From an uncultured Bacteroides sp. (GTDB taxonomy: Bacteria > Bacteroidota > Bacteroidia > Bacteroidales > Bacteroidaceae), in assembly GCA_902472795.1 (NCBI GenBank), contig CABROZ010000013.1:1-31486 (forward strand): a stretch of 31,486 nucleotides of DNA. Direction: 5' to 3'. A model generated the notes under the pieces. That model was not told the DNA's origin. It did no database searches and saw only the letters and a program-made list of their open reading frames with translations. Below are positions 16,300 to 24,963 of this stretch, in pieces (position 1 is the first letter of the stretch; each line of letters opens with the position of its first letter). The position numbers and the translations under genes were made by a program.

Positions 16300-16962
16300 C
16301 AGGAAGCCGTTTTTATCCTTTGATATAAGTTGACAGGCTGTTTTCGGGTTGACGCGATGGTGTCCCCCGAAGGCAGCCTGTATGTTTTTGTCTGTCAGGC
16401 GCCTCATGCTGAATTCGCATCCGCAATATTGCTGGTTGTAGAAGTCGTATTCGCGCAGCAGCTGGTTGCGGCGTTCCTGCAGGCCGCCCTTCCGCCAGTT
16501 CTGTTCCCAGAAGATGGTACCGGGATAGCGTGCGGCGGCACGTCGTCCGGCCTCATTGATTTGCTCTAAGCTCTTCCAGCGCGACGAGGCAAGGGTAGTG
16601 GTGAACAGAGTGAAGCCGTGCGAGGCGGCATAGCGTGCCGTTTCGGTGAGGCGCAGGGTGAAGCAGCGCAGGCAGCGTGCACCGCGTTCGGGCTCGTCCT
16701 CTAATCCCTGCATCAGGCTTTTCCAGTGCTCGTAGTCATAGTCGGCATCGACAAAGTCGAGCCCTTGTGCTGTGACGAAGCGTATGGCTTCGTTCTTGCG
16801 CACTTCGTATTCTTCCCGGGGATAGATGTTGGGATTGCAGTAGAATACGGTAGGACGTATGCCGTTGGCCAGCATGCACTCGATGATGGCCGACGAGCAG
16901 GGGGCGCAGCAGGAGTGCAGCAGCACTCGGCTTTCGCCGTTGGGGGGGAGGAGTTGGAGCAT
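16156..16962 (-). CDS. queH: Epoxyqueuosine reductase QueH, with unusual C-terminal extension
   Basis: QueH (formerly DUF208) reduces epoxyqueuosine to queuosine in tRNA, replacing the unrelated QueG. The conserved cysteine pattern is visible: SCCAPC (Cys18, Cys19, Cys22), CLRC (Cys97, Cys100) and CGC (Cys180, Cys182), with YCNPNIYPREEY (41-52) and the TTTLASSRWKS region (121-131) typical of the family. Family members usually end soon after the CGC motif, at about 190-230 residues. Here the frame stays open to residue 268. Residues about 222-268 are encoded antisense to the 3' end of the barrel gene, and a probable barrel-gene terminator also lies there. Either the stop has been lost or the extension is real. 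A TAnnTTTG box lies 35 bp upstream of the ATG. Confidence 0.9.
   Translation of the reverse strand: MLQLLPPNGESRVLLHSCCAPCSSAIIECMLANGIRPTVFYCNPNIYPREEYEVRKNEAIRFVTAQGLDFVDADYDYEHWKSLMQGLEDEPERGARCLRCFTLRLTETARYAASHGFTLFTTTLASSRWKSLEQINEAGRRAAARYPGTIFWEQNWRKGGLQERRNQLLREYDFYNQQYCGCEFSMRRLTDKNIQAAFGGHHRVNPKTACQLISKDKNGFLSEGIKETYRKVFAAEVETITIGSVQHVIIPITQETISSNQVKMIGHL
16279..16315 (+). terminator. Probable terminator of the barrel gene
   Basis: GGTTTCC (16279-16285) pairs with GGAAGCC (16302-16308) with one G-U pair, followed by GTTTTTA. The hairpin overlaps the stop codon at 16297-16299 and lies inside the antisense queH extension. Confidence 0.45.
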
Positions 16963-16996
16963 AAGTGTGAATAAAGTTTTGCGGATTTCGTGCTGG

Positions 16997-17004
16997 CAAA
17001 TATA
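16997..17004 (-). promoter_or_regulatory. -7 box of the queH promoter
   Basis: The minus strand reads TATATTTG, a full TAnnTTTG match, 35 bp upstream of the queH ATG and just after the stop of the seven-gene operon. It suggests queH is not simply the eighth operon gene. No properly spaced TTTG -33 element is seen. Confidence 0.5.
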
Positions 17005-17016
17005 GTTAAAATCAAA

Positions 17017-18180
17017 TTACTTCAACTCTTCCAACAGTTTTTTTCTGTCTTTAGATGAGCTTGCATAATACAGTTCGGCAAACTCTTGCATTTTGCCGAG
17101 TTTTTCTGCCAGTGTCTGGGTTGAAGCCTGTAGATTTCTGACGGCCGATTCGTATTGTGGTGGTGCTTCCTGCACATTGCTTAACAGGCTGTCGGCCCGG
17201 TTTGCCAGTAGCAGTGCGTCATGCAGCCATCCTTTGACGGTCTCCTCGTTTTTTTCTGTTCTGAACTTTTGTCGTCTGAGACGAATAAATTCGTTGTGAA
17301 GGTCGGTGCTTTGATTGTAAAGCTTCATGGCTTTCAGATAGATTTCATAGACTTGTTTTTGTTTATAGACATTAATATTGGACTGTGTTAATTGCAGGTA
17401 GTAATCTACCAGGGGATTGGCTGTTCCGTTGTGTCGGGCGCGTAGATATGAAGATGTGAGTTGCTGGATGCGTGGTTGTTGGACATATACCAGGATGGAG
17501 TCGTTGAAGTCATATTTGTTTTTGGCAGTATGCGGTGGATTGTATGTGTTTTTATCGAATTCGTCGTATGTACAGGGTGAAGGCAGGAGTTGCCAAATAG
17601 GGTCATAGGGCATGTGTGTACGGATCATCTTCTCCGGGCTTACCTGGCAGTATTTCATCGTTGGGCGGTGGACAAACTGGTAATTGTTCGTGACGTATCC
17701 CATTCCGAATGTTGGGTCATAGAAGAACCATTGCCCGTCAACTTTGGCTGCACACCATTCGTGAGGGGTGGGTAACAGAGTGCCGTTGCTTTTGTTGTAT
17801 CCGCTGACAACGAATGCCGGGATGCCTACGTTTTCGGCTAAAGTGCGGAAAAGTAGTGCAAACTGTTTGCAAATTCCTTTTCGGCTTTGCAGTGTACGTT
17901 GCAAATCCCGTTCTTCGCTATAGACTTCGTTACGCGAAGTGAAGGTGGTGTAAACGTTGTATGTCAGGTTATTGGTAATCCAGGCATAGATGGTTTCGGC
18001 TTTCTGTCTGTCAGTGTCGAAATGAGCATCAATGTACCAGGAGAGCGAATCGACAGAATGGGTATAGGCTTCGGGAATATTGTCCGAAGCTGTCGGGCGA
18101 GCCTGATTCTGCGAGAAACAGTATGAAACATTGCATGTAGTGGCAATGATGGCCAACAGGCAGTATGTTATTCTTTTCAT
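17017..18180 (-). CDS. Exported transglutaminase-like (papain-fold) protein
   Basis: This 387-residue protein is the last gene of the seven-gene operon. A signal peptide covers about residues 1-23 (ending SYCFSQ). Residues about 55-165 form a transglutaminase-core domain: Cys104 in SRKGICKQFALLF, His140 in PTPHEWCAAKVDG and Asp155 in WFFYDPTFGMG give the complete Cys-His-Asp triad, with the usual aromatic residues around the Asp. The C-terminal about 200 residues have no recognised domain and end in a helical, charged segment (SSSKDRKKLLEELK). Bacterial members of this superfamily may be peptidases, amidases or cross-linking enzymes, so the reaction cannot be decided. It starts 11 bp after the preceding gene. 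It is probably periplasmic. Confidence 0.85.
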   Translation of the reverse strand: MKRITYCLLAIIATTCNVSYCFSQNQARPTASDNIPEAYTHSVDSLSWYIDAHFDTDRQKAETIYAWITNNLTYNVYTTFTSRNEVYSEERDLQRTLQSRKGICKQFALLFRTLAENVGIPAFVVSGYNKSNGTLLPTPHEWCAAKVDGQWFFYDPTFGMGYVTNNYQFVHRPTMKYCQVSPEKMIRTHMPYDPIWQLLPSPCTYDEFDKNTYNPPHTAKNKYDFNDSILVYVQQPRIQQLTSSYLRARHNGTANPLVDYYLQLTQSNINVYKQKQVYEIYLKAMKLYNQSTDLHNEFIRLRRQKFRTEKNEETVKGWLHDALLLANRADSLLSNVQEAPPQYESAVRNLQASTQTLAEKLGKMQEFAELYYASSSKDRKKLLEELK

Positions 18181-18191
18181 GGCAGTATTGT

Positions 18192-19217
18192 TTAAATTTT
18201 GGGACGGTTATAGATCTGGAACCATATGATGCCGTAGCCAATGTATTTCTGAAGCGATTCCAGTTCTCGTGTTTTGAAGTTGAGGCGTTTTCCTTGACCT
18301 CTGTTCAGGATGGTTACCATTTGTCCGTCTTTCAAGATTAGCATATAAGCTCTTTCGGGCATGAATATTTTTTTTAGTGGACCGTACATTATTCGTCCGT
18401 CCTCTTTCATGGCGTTGAGGTAGAGCATGACGCTTTCGTAAGTGTCCAATGAGAGGAGGTCGTTGATGATATTGAGATGTCCCTCAGGTATGCTGTCCAT
18501 CAATTGTTTTGTTGGAGATTCTGAGATGTTGGTCGAGGAAGCTTGCATTGAGTTGCTTGTTTCGGCATTTGTCTGTTGGTTCTCAGCAGGAGTATATGCC
18601 TTCTGATGTTTGGAGCCGGACATGGAAAGCATTTCCATGACTAATGCTGCTGTGCTGGCATCTACATTGAATGTGCTTTCGGTTGGCATATTGGGATCTA
18701 CGGATGGTAGTGCAGCACTATCCCGGTCTGTTGTTAGGATGTTGGGCGGTAACGTAGCAGGTACCGGCAGCGAGTCTTTTTCACTTTCAACAGTTACTGT
18801 TGCAATGGCTGCTTGTGGCGTGGTGACAGTTGGTTGCTCCGTGTTTTTATCATTTGCCTGAGCTGGTTGGATAATGGTTATCAGTTTGTCCTTGGGTATA
18901 TATGCAAAAACTTTGAATAGATTTCCATGATTATATTCCAGTACTTGCTGCTGGTTATCAATAACGTTCAGCTTCTTCTTTATGACCTCTTTCTGTTGAT
19001 TATTTTCGGCCATGAGGCTGACGGCGCAGGTTTTTAATTTGTCGATAGCTACTTGTCTGGCGGCAGTAAGATTGTCCAAACTGCTGGCTTCGGCATATAT
19101 GTACTTTTCGCTCAGCTTGATGTCGCGTATTTTTTTCTTGATGTCTTCGTCGGGTGTGTTTTGGGCAAAGGTAGTACTGGCAAATGCCAGTAACAGGATG
19201 TATATAAACTTATTCAT
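18192..19217 (-). CDS. Exported protein with low-complexity linker, unknown function
   Basis: This 341-residue protein starts at the ATG at 19217, which gives a clear signal peptide (MNKFIYILLLAFASTTFAQ). A longer reading from 19298 would place 27 hydrophilic residues before it and overlap the upstream gene. Residues about 20-115 are helical and contain AEASSLDNLTAARQVAIDKL, faintly like LPP20/FlgT-type domains; that similarity is weak. Residues about 120-250 form a Thr/Pro/Ala/Ser/Asn-rich linker. A compact C-terminal domain (about 255-341) includes LLSLDTYESVMLYLNAMKE and ends in aromatic residues. No catalytic motif is visible. It is sixth in the operon, 19 bp after the NTF2-like gene and 11 bp before the transglutaminase-like gene. 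Confidence 0.75.
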   Translation of the reverse strand: MNKFIYILLLAFASTTFAQNTPDEDIKKKIRDIKLSEKYIYAEASSLDNLTAARQVAIDKLKTCAVSLMAENNQQKEVIKKKLNVIDNQQQVLEYNHGNLFKVFAYIPKDKLITIIQPAQANDKNTEQPTVTTPQAAIATVTVESEKDSLPVPATLPPNILTTDRDSAALPSVDPNMPTESTFNVDASTAALVMEMLSMSGSKHQKAYTPAENQQTNAETSNSMQASSTNISESPTKQLMDSIPEGHLNIINDLLSLDTYESVMLYLNAMKEDGRIMYGPLKKIFMPERAYMLILKDGQMVTILNRGQGKRLNFKTRELESLQKYIGYGIIWFQIYNRPKI

Positions 19218-19236
19218 GTTTTGATTGTTTTGAGGG

Positions 19237-20226
19237 TTATTTGATGTCGAAATCTTCGCAAGTAAATATTTCCTCTTCCGGAAGTTTGGTGTTGGCATTG
19301 AGCATCTCGGGTTGCCAAGTGCGTACGTGGATTTGTGGCATTTCGGGGTTGGTAAAATCCCATAGCAGGAACAGGTAACCGATATCGCTATAGTTGTCGG
19401 ATGAATACCCTTGCTTCAGGGTTACTCCATAGAACTTCTCTTTTGACGGGTGCCTCATCACTTTGATATCATCGAAGATGACATGGATACGTTTGTTGTT
19501 GCGGAATATCCGTGACAGGTTGGAAAGATATTCTTTTTTGTTCTGGCGTGAGTAGATGATTTTTTCTGATGGAGCAAAGTTGTTGATGTCAGACGGAGCC
19601 GATTTAATGACTTTTCCGGTAATGATAAGTGCATCATCACTGTAGATTTGTTGTAGGAAAGGAATGTCTTTCGTGTTGTAGGCTGTACGGAATTGCTCTA
19701 CGTAGTCCAGTATCATCTGTCGGTAGCGCAGATCAGTCACGTCGTATCCTTTCTTCAGAACTTTTATGTAAAGATTGTTGGCGAGTGCAAGGTTGAAATC
19801 AATAATATCACCTTTAGCATTAAATCCGATAACGGCTTCCTGGTATTCTTCTTCTCCATCAGCGTTTTTCAAGTAAATAGGAATATTGCGTACCTGATAA
19901 TTGCGGTCGGCTGTCTTGAGGCAGTTTTGGATAACTTCTGTGTCGCCGCAACGGAATGGAGTGTTTTTCCATAGTTCGTTCAGTTTCTTTTGGGCATATT
20001 CGTTAATGCTTATATTCGTGAAGTCGAGTTCAAGCATATCAGCGTTGGCCACATTACACTGCGTCAGCAGTTTGGTGATGTTCTGCTGTACATTTTCTTT
20101 TTGTACTCCATCCGGACAGTCGGTTACGATCATTTCTGTCATATACTGTGCGTGGACTCCGCACGCCATTACGAGGAGGATTGCGGTCAGTAGGTTTTTC
20201 TTAATAAAATTTTTTTTCATATTCAT
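19237..20226 (-). CDS. Exported protein with C-terminal NTF2-like domain
   Basis: This 330-residue protein begins at the ATG at 20226 (or 20220), which gives a signal peptide ending near CGVHAQ (about residue 27). A longer frame to 20298 would overlap the upstream gene and lacks a better start. The N-terminal half (about 30-165) is unrecognised; it contains three cysteines and a beta hairpin region around RNIPIYLKNADGEEEYQEA. From about residue 169 the pattern ILDYVEQFRTAYNTKD..FLQQIYSDDALIITG is characteristic of the NTF2/SnoaL-like cone fold, which in secreted proteins often binds small ligands or mediates assembly. It starts 4 bp after the upstream stop, indicating tight translational coupling. 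No catalytic residues can be assigned. Confidence 0.75.
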   Translation of the reverse strand: MNMKKNFIKKNLLTAILLVMACGVHAQYMTEMIVTDCPDGVQKENVQQNITKLLTQCNVANADMLELDFTNISINEYAQKKLNELWKNTPFRCGDTEVIQNCLKTADRNYQVRNIPIYLKNADGEEEYQEAVIGFNAKGDIIDFNLALANNLYIKVLKKGYDVTDLRYRQMILDYVEQFRTAYNTKDIPFLQQIYSDDALIITGKVIKSAPSDINNFAPSEKIIYSRQNKKEYLSNLSRIFRNNKRIHVIFDDIKVMRHPSKEKFYGVTLKQGYSSDNYSDIGYLFLLWDFTNPEMPQIHVRTWQPEMLNANTKLPEEEIFTCEDFDIK

Positions 20227-20230
20227 ATCT

Positions 20231-21391
20231 TTATTTGTTTTTCTTGTCTGAATATAAATTGGCAATGTTGTGTGTGGGTACGTATGCGTAAAGTTCAATA
20301 TTCATCTTGTAGTGCTTGGGATATTGCAGAATACGTAAGTCTGTATCGAAATAGAGCAGATGATTGTATCCCATGGATCGATTCAGCATGATGACCATGC
20401 CTTTTGCATGTCCTTTTTCGATGGACTCTATTCCTACAAAGATTTCGCAACCGTTTTGCCGGCCAAAGTTCAAAAGCTGATTTAGGGAAACGGTGAATTC
20501 TTCTTTTCTCAGGCCGTATTTTCGTTGTACGACTGTAGCAGTGATTTCTTGGCCTGTTTCGAGTGTAAAGAGGTTACGGATGGACATTTCGGGCTGGTTG
20601 ATGTCACACAGGGGGACGTATTGTTGGCCTTCTTTGCGATAATATCTGTTAGAGTTCATGCTTTCGACAGCATATGTTTCGCCTTCGCTAACCAGGCACG
20701 AGTTGTCGATGGACGTAAGCGTTTCGGCTACTTCTGCTGTTAGTTGCTCCAGCTTGCACGGTTGTTCCTTAAACAGGCTGAGTCTTGGGTAAAACAGGTC
20801 TTCAATTTCAGCTTTGTTCATTCCCCAAAGCAGTTCGTACTGGATAGGAAAGCGCAGGAACAGTAGAATATTACCTTCATTGTTCCATGTCATGGTGTAG
20901 CAGGTGTTGTCTGTCGTGACAAACAGCGACGGGCAGTTGATAAGGCTGGGTAGTATGCCAGACAGGTTGTCTTTGCCAACGTTTCTTGTCTTGTCGTTTC
21001 CGATATATAGTGTCACTTTGTCTTCTTTGAGTTTCTTTTGTAACTCGGCATCGTTTTCGGTCAGGCAAAGTTCCAGCAGGTAACGTTCAGCAAAATGGTA
21101 GGTGGGTGAGGGGTTACTTTCTATCAACTGTCGGCTAAAAAGTTTGAAGCCTATGTGGCAGATTTGATTCATGCTGTTGCGTTGGATGATTAGCGAACAG
21201 CCGGAGACGTTGCCTGGAAGCGCAGCCGTACAGTCTATCCCATAGCGTTCCTTGAGCAGGCATGAGATTTCTTGTAGCTTTTTGCTTTGAAAGTTGCCGT
21301 ACATATCCTGTGCTCCAATTTTGCCGGATAGACAAAGTTGGAGCACAAGGAATATACTGAAAGTTAAGTACAAAGCTGACCGCTGTTTCAT
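20231..21391 (-). CDS. Exported protein of unknown function
   Basis: This 386-residue protein has an N-terminal signal peptide (about residues 1-27, ending SGKIGAQ). I do not recognise its family. It has several cysteines in the mature part and mixed alpha/beta character, with a C-terminal region containing EIFVGIESIEKGHAKGMVIM and YNHLLYFDTDLRILQYP. The repeated hydrophobic strands suggest a globular periplasmic domain rather than a barrel. It is fourth in the operon, 12 bp after the LRR lipoprotein gene and 4 bp before the NTF2-like gene. Its confidence as a gene comes from the long uninterrupted frame, the signal peptide and the operon position rather than homology. Confidence 0.75.
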   Translation of the reverse strand: MKQRSALYLTFSIFLVLQLCLSGKIGAQDMYGNFQSKKLQEISCLLKERYGIDCTAALPGNVSGCSLIIQRNSMNQICHIGFKLFSRQLIESNPSPTYHFAERYLLELCLTENDAELQKKLKEDKVTLYIGNDKTRNVGKDNLSGILPSLINCPSLFVTTDNTCYTMTWNNEGNILLFLRFPIQYELLWGMNKAEIEDLFYPRLSLFKEQPCKLEQLTAEVAETLTSIDNSCLVSEGETYAVESMNSNRYYRKEGQQYVPLCDINQPEMSIRNLFTLETGQEITATVVQRKYGLRKEEFTVSLNQLLNFGRQNGCEIFVGIESIEKGHAKGMVIMLNRSMGYNHLLYFDTDLRILQYPKHYKMNIELYAYVPTHNIANLYSDKKNK

Positions 21392-21403
21392 GTGTTCAAC
21401 AGA

Positions 21404-23503
21404 TTACAGATCATTTTTCTGTGGTATTTTGCCTACTGCCTTTTGAGCAGAACGTGTGGCGGCATCATCGCTACTTAGAGGAAAGTAGGTTTTGGTAGCC
21501 GTATTCGTTTTGATATAACACTCGAAAGAACGGATATTGCGGTCGGAAACAAAAACGCTACCTGCCGGGTAGATGTTTTCGTATGGGTCTGTCCATTGTT
21601 TTTCGTTCAGGCTCAAATAATCGGCGCGTTCTTCGATGGGATTGTAATTGGGGTATAGCGTATATTGAGGGCCTGCCGACGGAGTTGGTTCTGTCGTTAC
21701 GTTAAAGGTAACATTCTCACTCATAAACAATACTTCAGTGTCGATATTGTACTCTGGCAGATAGTTCTTGTTGTAAGGCATTGCGATGATGTACGCTTTA
21801 TCCTTTTCTGGCCAAGTGACATCTTTGAATCCGGTAGCTGTCAGTTCGCGAAGCCAGAATGGGTAAGCATCTTTTCCAGAATCAAATGGAGCCAATTCCT
21901 TAGAAAAATCTCCGTTGATTTTGGCTTTTATAGAGCTTGGAGTAAAGGGCAGAGAGATAGATTGCCAGCGGGCTGCCTTTCCCGTGCCGGTTTCGACGTT
22001 TGAGCCATATTCAAATGCCTTGGAACTGAAGTCGCGTACAAAAGTTACCTTGGTGGCAATGAAGGGCTGCGGGCAATGGAATTTGCCGTTCCCGGTCAGG
22101 ATGATATTGTCTGTCCGGTTATTGATAATGAAGTTGATGTTACCTTTATTGGCAACACCTGCTGGAGCATATATCAGCATATTGCTGTCATCGCTTCTCA
22201 ATATTGGTACTTCGCATTGTGTGGACTGCCAAAAGACAGAAGTCAGGCTTGCGCAACCGTTGACCATGTTCTCTCCGCCTTTAATGAGGGAAGCGGGAAT
22301 CTCCAATGTTTCCAGTCCTGTATATGCAAAGGCATTATTGTCTATTGTTCTTATATTTGCGGGCAGTTGAACATTTTTGAATGATGTACAACCGTAAAAT
22401 GCGGATTCACCAATGCTGGTCAAGCTTTCAGGGAGGCTAACTGTTTCCAATGCGCTACAGTTCTGAACGAATTCTTGTGGGATCTTTGTAACACCTTCTG
22501 CAAGCTGGATACTTTTCAGGCTCTTACATCCGGAAAGCATTCCTTGGGCATTCGGGAGGTTGTAAGGAACCGTGTATTCTGTAATGCCTGTATTGGCAAA
22601 TGCATATTTATCGATACTTTCTAAGCTTTCTGGCAGAACGAGCGAAGTGATAGCTGTACAACCGTCGAAAGCTTCTAATCCAATTTTTTTCAAAGAGTTA
22701 GGAAATACAGGCTTAAGATTTTCACACCATTTAAATGCCTCGGAACCTATTTCAATTAAGGTTTCGGGTAAAATAAGCTCTTCAAGAGCATGGCAAGCAA
22801 CGAAGGCACCCTTATTAATGTGAGTTACACTGGGCATATCAATACGTTTTAGAGCATAGCAGGAGTGAAACATTCCCTCTGAGATAGTTTGCCTGTTTTT
22901 AGGAAGTCGTGCATATTCCAGGCTATGGCAATCTCTGAATGCCCATAAATCAATGGAAGTCACATTATCCGGTATGATAATTGATTTGAGGTTTTCGCAA
23001 TGGTCAAAAGCCCGGAAAGCAATGGCGGTCACATTGTCGGGTATTGTAACGGCTGTGATTGAGGTGAATGCTAATGCGGCATAACCTATCTTGGTGATGG
23101 ATTTGGGTAAGGATATTCCCGCTTTACTTTTGAACTCACTAAGTCCGGTAAATTCTTGGGTCTGATTATCGTTTTTGTCAATGAGTATCACTCCTTCAAT
23201 GTTCAATGAATCCAAGTTTTCTATCAGGCCAATGGCTTTCAGGTCTGTCTCATTGAGGGGACCGGATATGTATAAATCGGTGACAGTTTCCCGGTTGCCT
23301 TTTGCAGTCAGGATAGAGTCCAGCTTTCCTGCTCCGGTTTCTGTTGTGTTGATTTCCCAAATTACTTTGTTGTTCTCGCTTCGCGAGATTGCAGGTCCGT
23401 CCAATGGGCTGTTTAAGTATTCTTCTTGCTGGCAAGAAGTGAATCCGAAAAGAGTTGCAAAAACAACTCCGATTATTTGGATGTATAAATTGTTCTTCTT
23501 CAT
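21404..23503 (-). CDS. BspA-like leucine-rich-repeat surface lipoprotein
   Basis: This 699-residue lipoprotein (lipobox FTSC, lipidated Cys24) carries about a dozen LRR_5/BspA-type repeats between residues about 130 and 425, each following the pattern L-P-x-x-L/V-x-x-I-G-x-x-A-F-x-x-C-x-x-L-x-x-I/V. Two acidic residues follow closely after the Cys (CQQEE), resembling the Bacteroidetes lipoprotein export signal, so surface exposure is likely. The C-terminal about 260 residues are a non-repeat, beta-rich domain with many aromatic residues (for example DAYPFWLREL, YTLYPNYNP) and no recognised family. BspA-type proteins are often adhesins or binding proteins. It lies 12 bp after the FN3 lipoprotein gene and 12 bp before the next gene. 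Confidence 0.88.
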   Translation of the reverse strand: MKKNNLYIQIIGVVFATLFGFTSCQQEEYLNSPLDGPAISRSENNKVIWEINTTETGAGKLDSILTAKGNRETVTDLYISGPLNETDLKAIGLIENLDSLNIEGVILIDKNDNQTQEFTGLSEFKSKAGISLPKSITKIGYAALAFTSITAVTIPDNVTAIAFRAFDHCENLKSIIIPDNVTSIDLWAFRDCHSLEYARLPKNRQTISEGMFHSCYALKRIDMPSVTHINKGAFVACHALEELILPETLIEIGSEAFKWCENLKPVFPNSLKKIGLEAFDGCTAITSLVLPESLESIDKYAFANTGITEYTVPYNLPNAQGMLSGCKSLKSIQLAEGVTKIPQEFVQNCSALETVSLPESLTSIGESAFYGCTSFKNVQLPANIRTIDNNAFAYTGLETLEIPASLIKGGENMVNGCASLTSVFWQSTQCEVPILRSDDSNMLIYAPAGVANKGNINFIINNRTDNIILTGNGKFHCPQPFIATKVTFVRDFSSKAFEYGSNVETGTGKAARWQSISLPFTPSSIKAKINGDFSKELAPFDSGKDAYPFWLRELTATGFKDVTWPEKDKAYIIAMPYNKNYLPEYNIDTEVLFMSENVTFNVTTEPTPSAGPQYTLYPNYNPIEERADYLSLNEKQWTDPYENIYPAGSVFVSDRNIRSFECYIKTNTATKTYFPLSSDDAATRSAQKAVGKIPQKNDL

Positions 23504-23515
23504 AACGTAGGGTGT

Positions 23516-24934
23516 TTAGGGTTGGTCAGGTGAGGGTTGGTCGTCCTTATCGGGGATGTATTTAGTGAGTACGCTACAGCTGTTGCTGAAGTGAATCCCT
23601 TCATCGTTCACGGCATAAGCATAAACGTAATAAGTCGTTTTAGGCTTCATTTGGGTAAATGTATGGCTAAATCTGTATTGGTCATCCGGAGCTATCGCAA
23701 TTTTTTGTGCAATGTTTTCTGGACTAGTTTGAGGATCGGTCGTCCATACAAAGCCCGTTTCTGTGATGTCGGTATTGCCGGTGTCGGTGATACGTGAGCT
23801 GACGGTGAAAGAGTTTTGCGTGACGTTGGCCATGGTGGGCGTAGAGAATTTCACTTTCTTCATAGCGGTGGTACTCATTTCTACTACATCGCCGTATCCA
23901 TAGACTTCACGACCGTTGATGAGACTTACGGCATAAGCACGAACCTGATAAGTAGTTTCGGCTGTCAGTCCGGTGATTTCGACGGTAAATAGTCCGGGAA
24001 TTTCGGTGGGTAGTGCATCTGCGTCGCGGAAATTACCTTGTCCGGGCACGGCTGTAGGGATTCCGTTGGTACTCCAGCAGATGCCACAGCGTTGCAACTG
24101 ACCGGGATGATCGTCTGTTCCTCCAGTTTTAAGTACCGTTCCGTTTACTTTCATCCGGTTGGCTTGTGCGGTGTACGACCGTTCCGTTCGGACAGTAGGT
24201 GAAACCGGTGCTTCGGTTATGATTTCCAGTTCGTTGCTGTATCCGATACCTTCTTCTGATCTGTTGACGGCCATGGCACGGAAGATGTAAGTGGTGTTTG
24301 GCTCCAGACGGTCAATGGTCAGACTGAATGTTTTTGAATATTCGTCATCGTATTTATCTACTGTAAGCGTATTGAAGTTGGCGTTAGCTTTGGTCTTATA
24401 TTGGAAAGCAATTTGCGTGATTTCCGTTCCACCATCATCGGTGATGCGGCATTGCAGGGTTACATGTTCTTCACCGGTCTCGATTGCTTCCAAATCGCCT
24501 AAGGTGGGAGCTTCAGAACTCAGGGTGGTGAATTGAAGTATGTTGCTTTGTATAACCGTAATGTTTGCATCTTTCCCGATTTCAGCAGCCAGACAAACAT
24601 AGTAGGTTGTACCAGGAGTCAGTTCTGTTAATTTTCTAGTTACATAATTCCCGGATACTTCTGTGGGCCAAATGCTAACGTTCTCATCTTTTTCAGTAAT
24701 AGAGCTTCGGCTGGTAGAGCACATTAAATAGTATGTGCTTGCAGATTTGATGTTGCCTTCTACCGTTCCGTTTACCCAAGCAGTAGTTCGTTCTATGGAA
24801 CTTACTTTTTCTAAACGGAGTATAGGGGCGCTGTTTTCTGGTGCATCTTCATTGCTGCACCCATGCATGATAAAAGCTATGATGAGTGTTATCAAAGCAT
24901 AGCCGATGTGGTGTAAAATGTGAGGGTGTATCAT
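23516..24934 (-). CDS. Surface lipoprotein with fibronectin type III repeats
   Basis: This 472-residue lipoprotein (lipidated Cys26 in MHGCSNEDA) contains four fibronectin-III-like repeats, approximately residues 38-136, 143-242, 246-357 and 362-457. Each ends in the usual pattern L-x-P-x-T-x-Y-x-x-R/Y-A-x-A-x-N (for example LTPGTTYYVCLAA, LEPNTTYIFRAMAVN, MKPKTTYYVYAYAVN). Acidic residues directly after the Cys (SNED) match the lipoprotein export signal seen in Bacteroidetes, suggesting display at the cell surface. The C-terminus is short and charged/proline-rich (DKDDQPSPDQP). It probably acts as a stalk or binding scaffold. It is second in the operon, 29 bp after the first gene and 12 bp before the LRR gene. 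Confidence 0.88.
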   Translation of the reverse strand: MIHPHILHHIGYALITLIIAFIMHGCSNEDAPENSAPILRLEKVSSIERTTAWVNGTVEGNIKSASTYYLMCSTSRSSITEKDENVSIWPTEVSGNYVTRKLTELTPGTTYYVCLAAEIGKDANITVIQSNILQFTTLSSEAPTLGDLEAIETGEEHVTLQCRITDDGGTEITQIAFQYKTKANANFNTLTVDKYDDEYSKTFSLTIDRLEPNTTYIFRAMAVNRSEEGIGYSNELEIITEAPVSPTVRTERSYTAQANRMKVNGTVLKTGGTDDHPGQLQRCGICWSTNGIPTAVPGQGNFRDADALPTEIPGLFTVEITGLTAETTYQVRAYAVSLINGREVYGYGDVVEMSTTAMKKVKFSTPTMANVTQNSFTVSSRITDTGNTDITETGFVWTTDPQTSPENIAQKIAIAPDDQYRFSHTFTQMKPKTTYYVYAYAVNDEGIHFSNSCSVLTKYIPDKDDQPSPDQP

Positions 24935-24963
24935 ATTGTATTCTTTTGTTTTATTGTTTTTCG

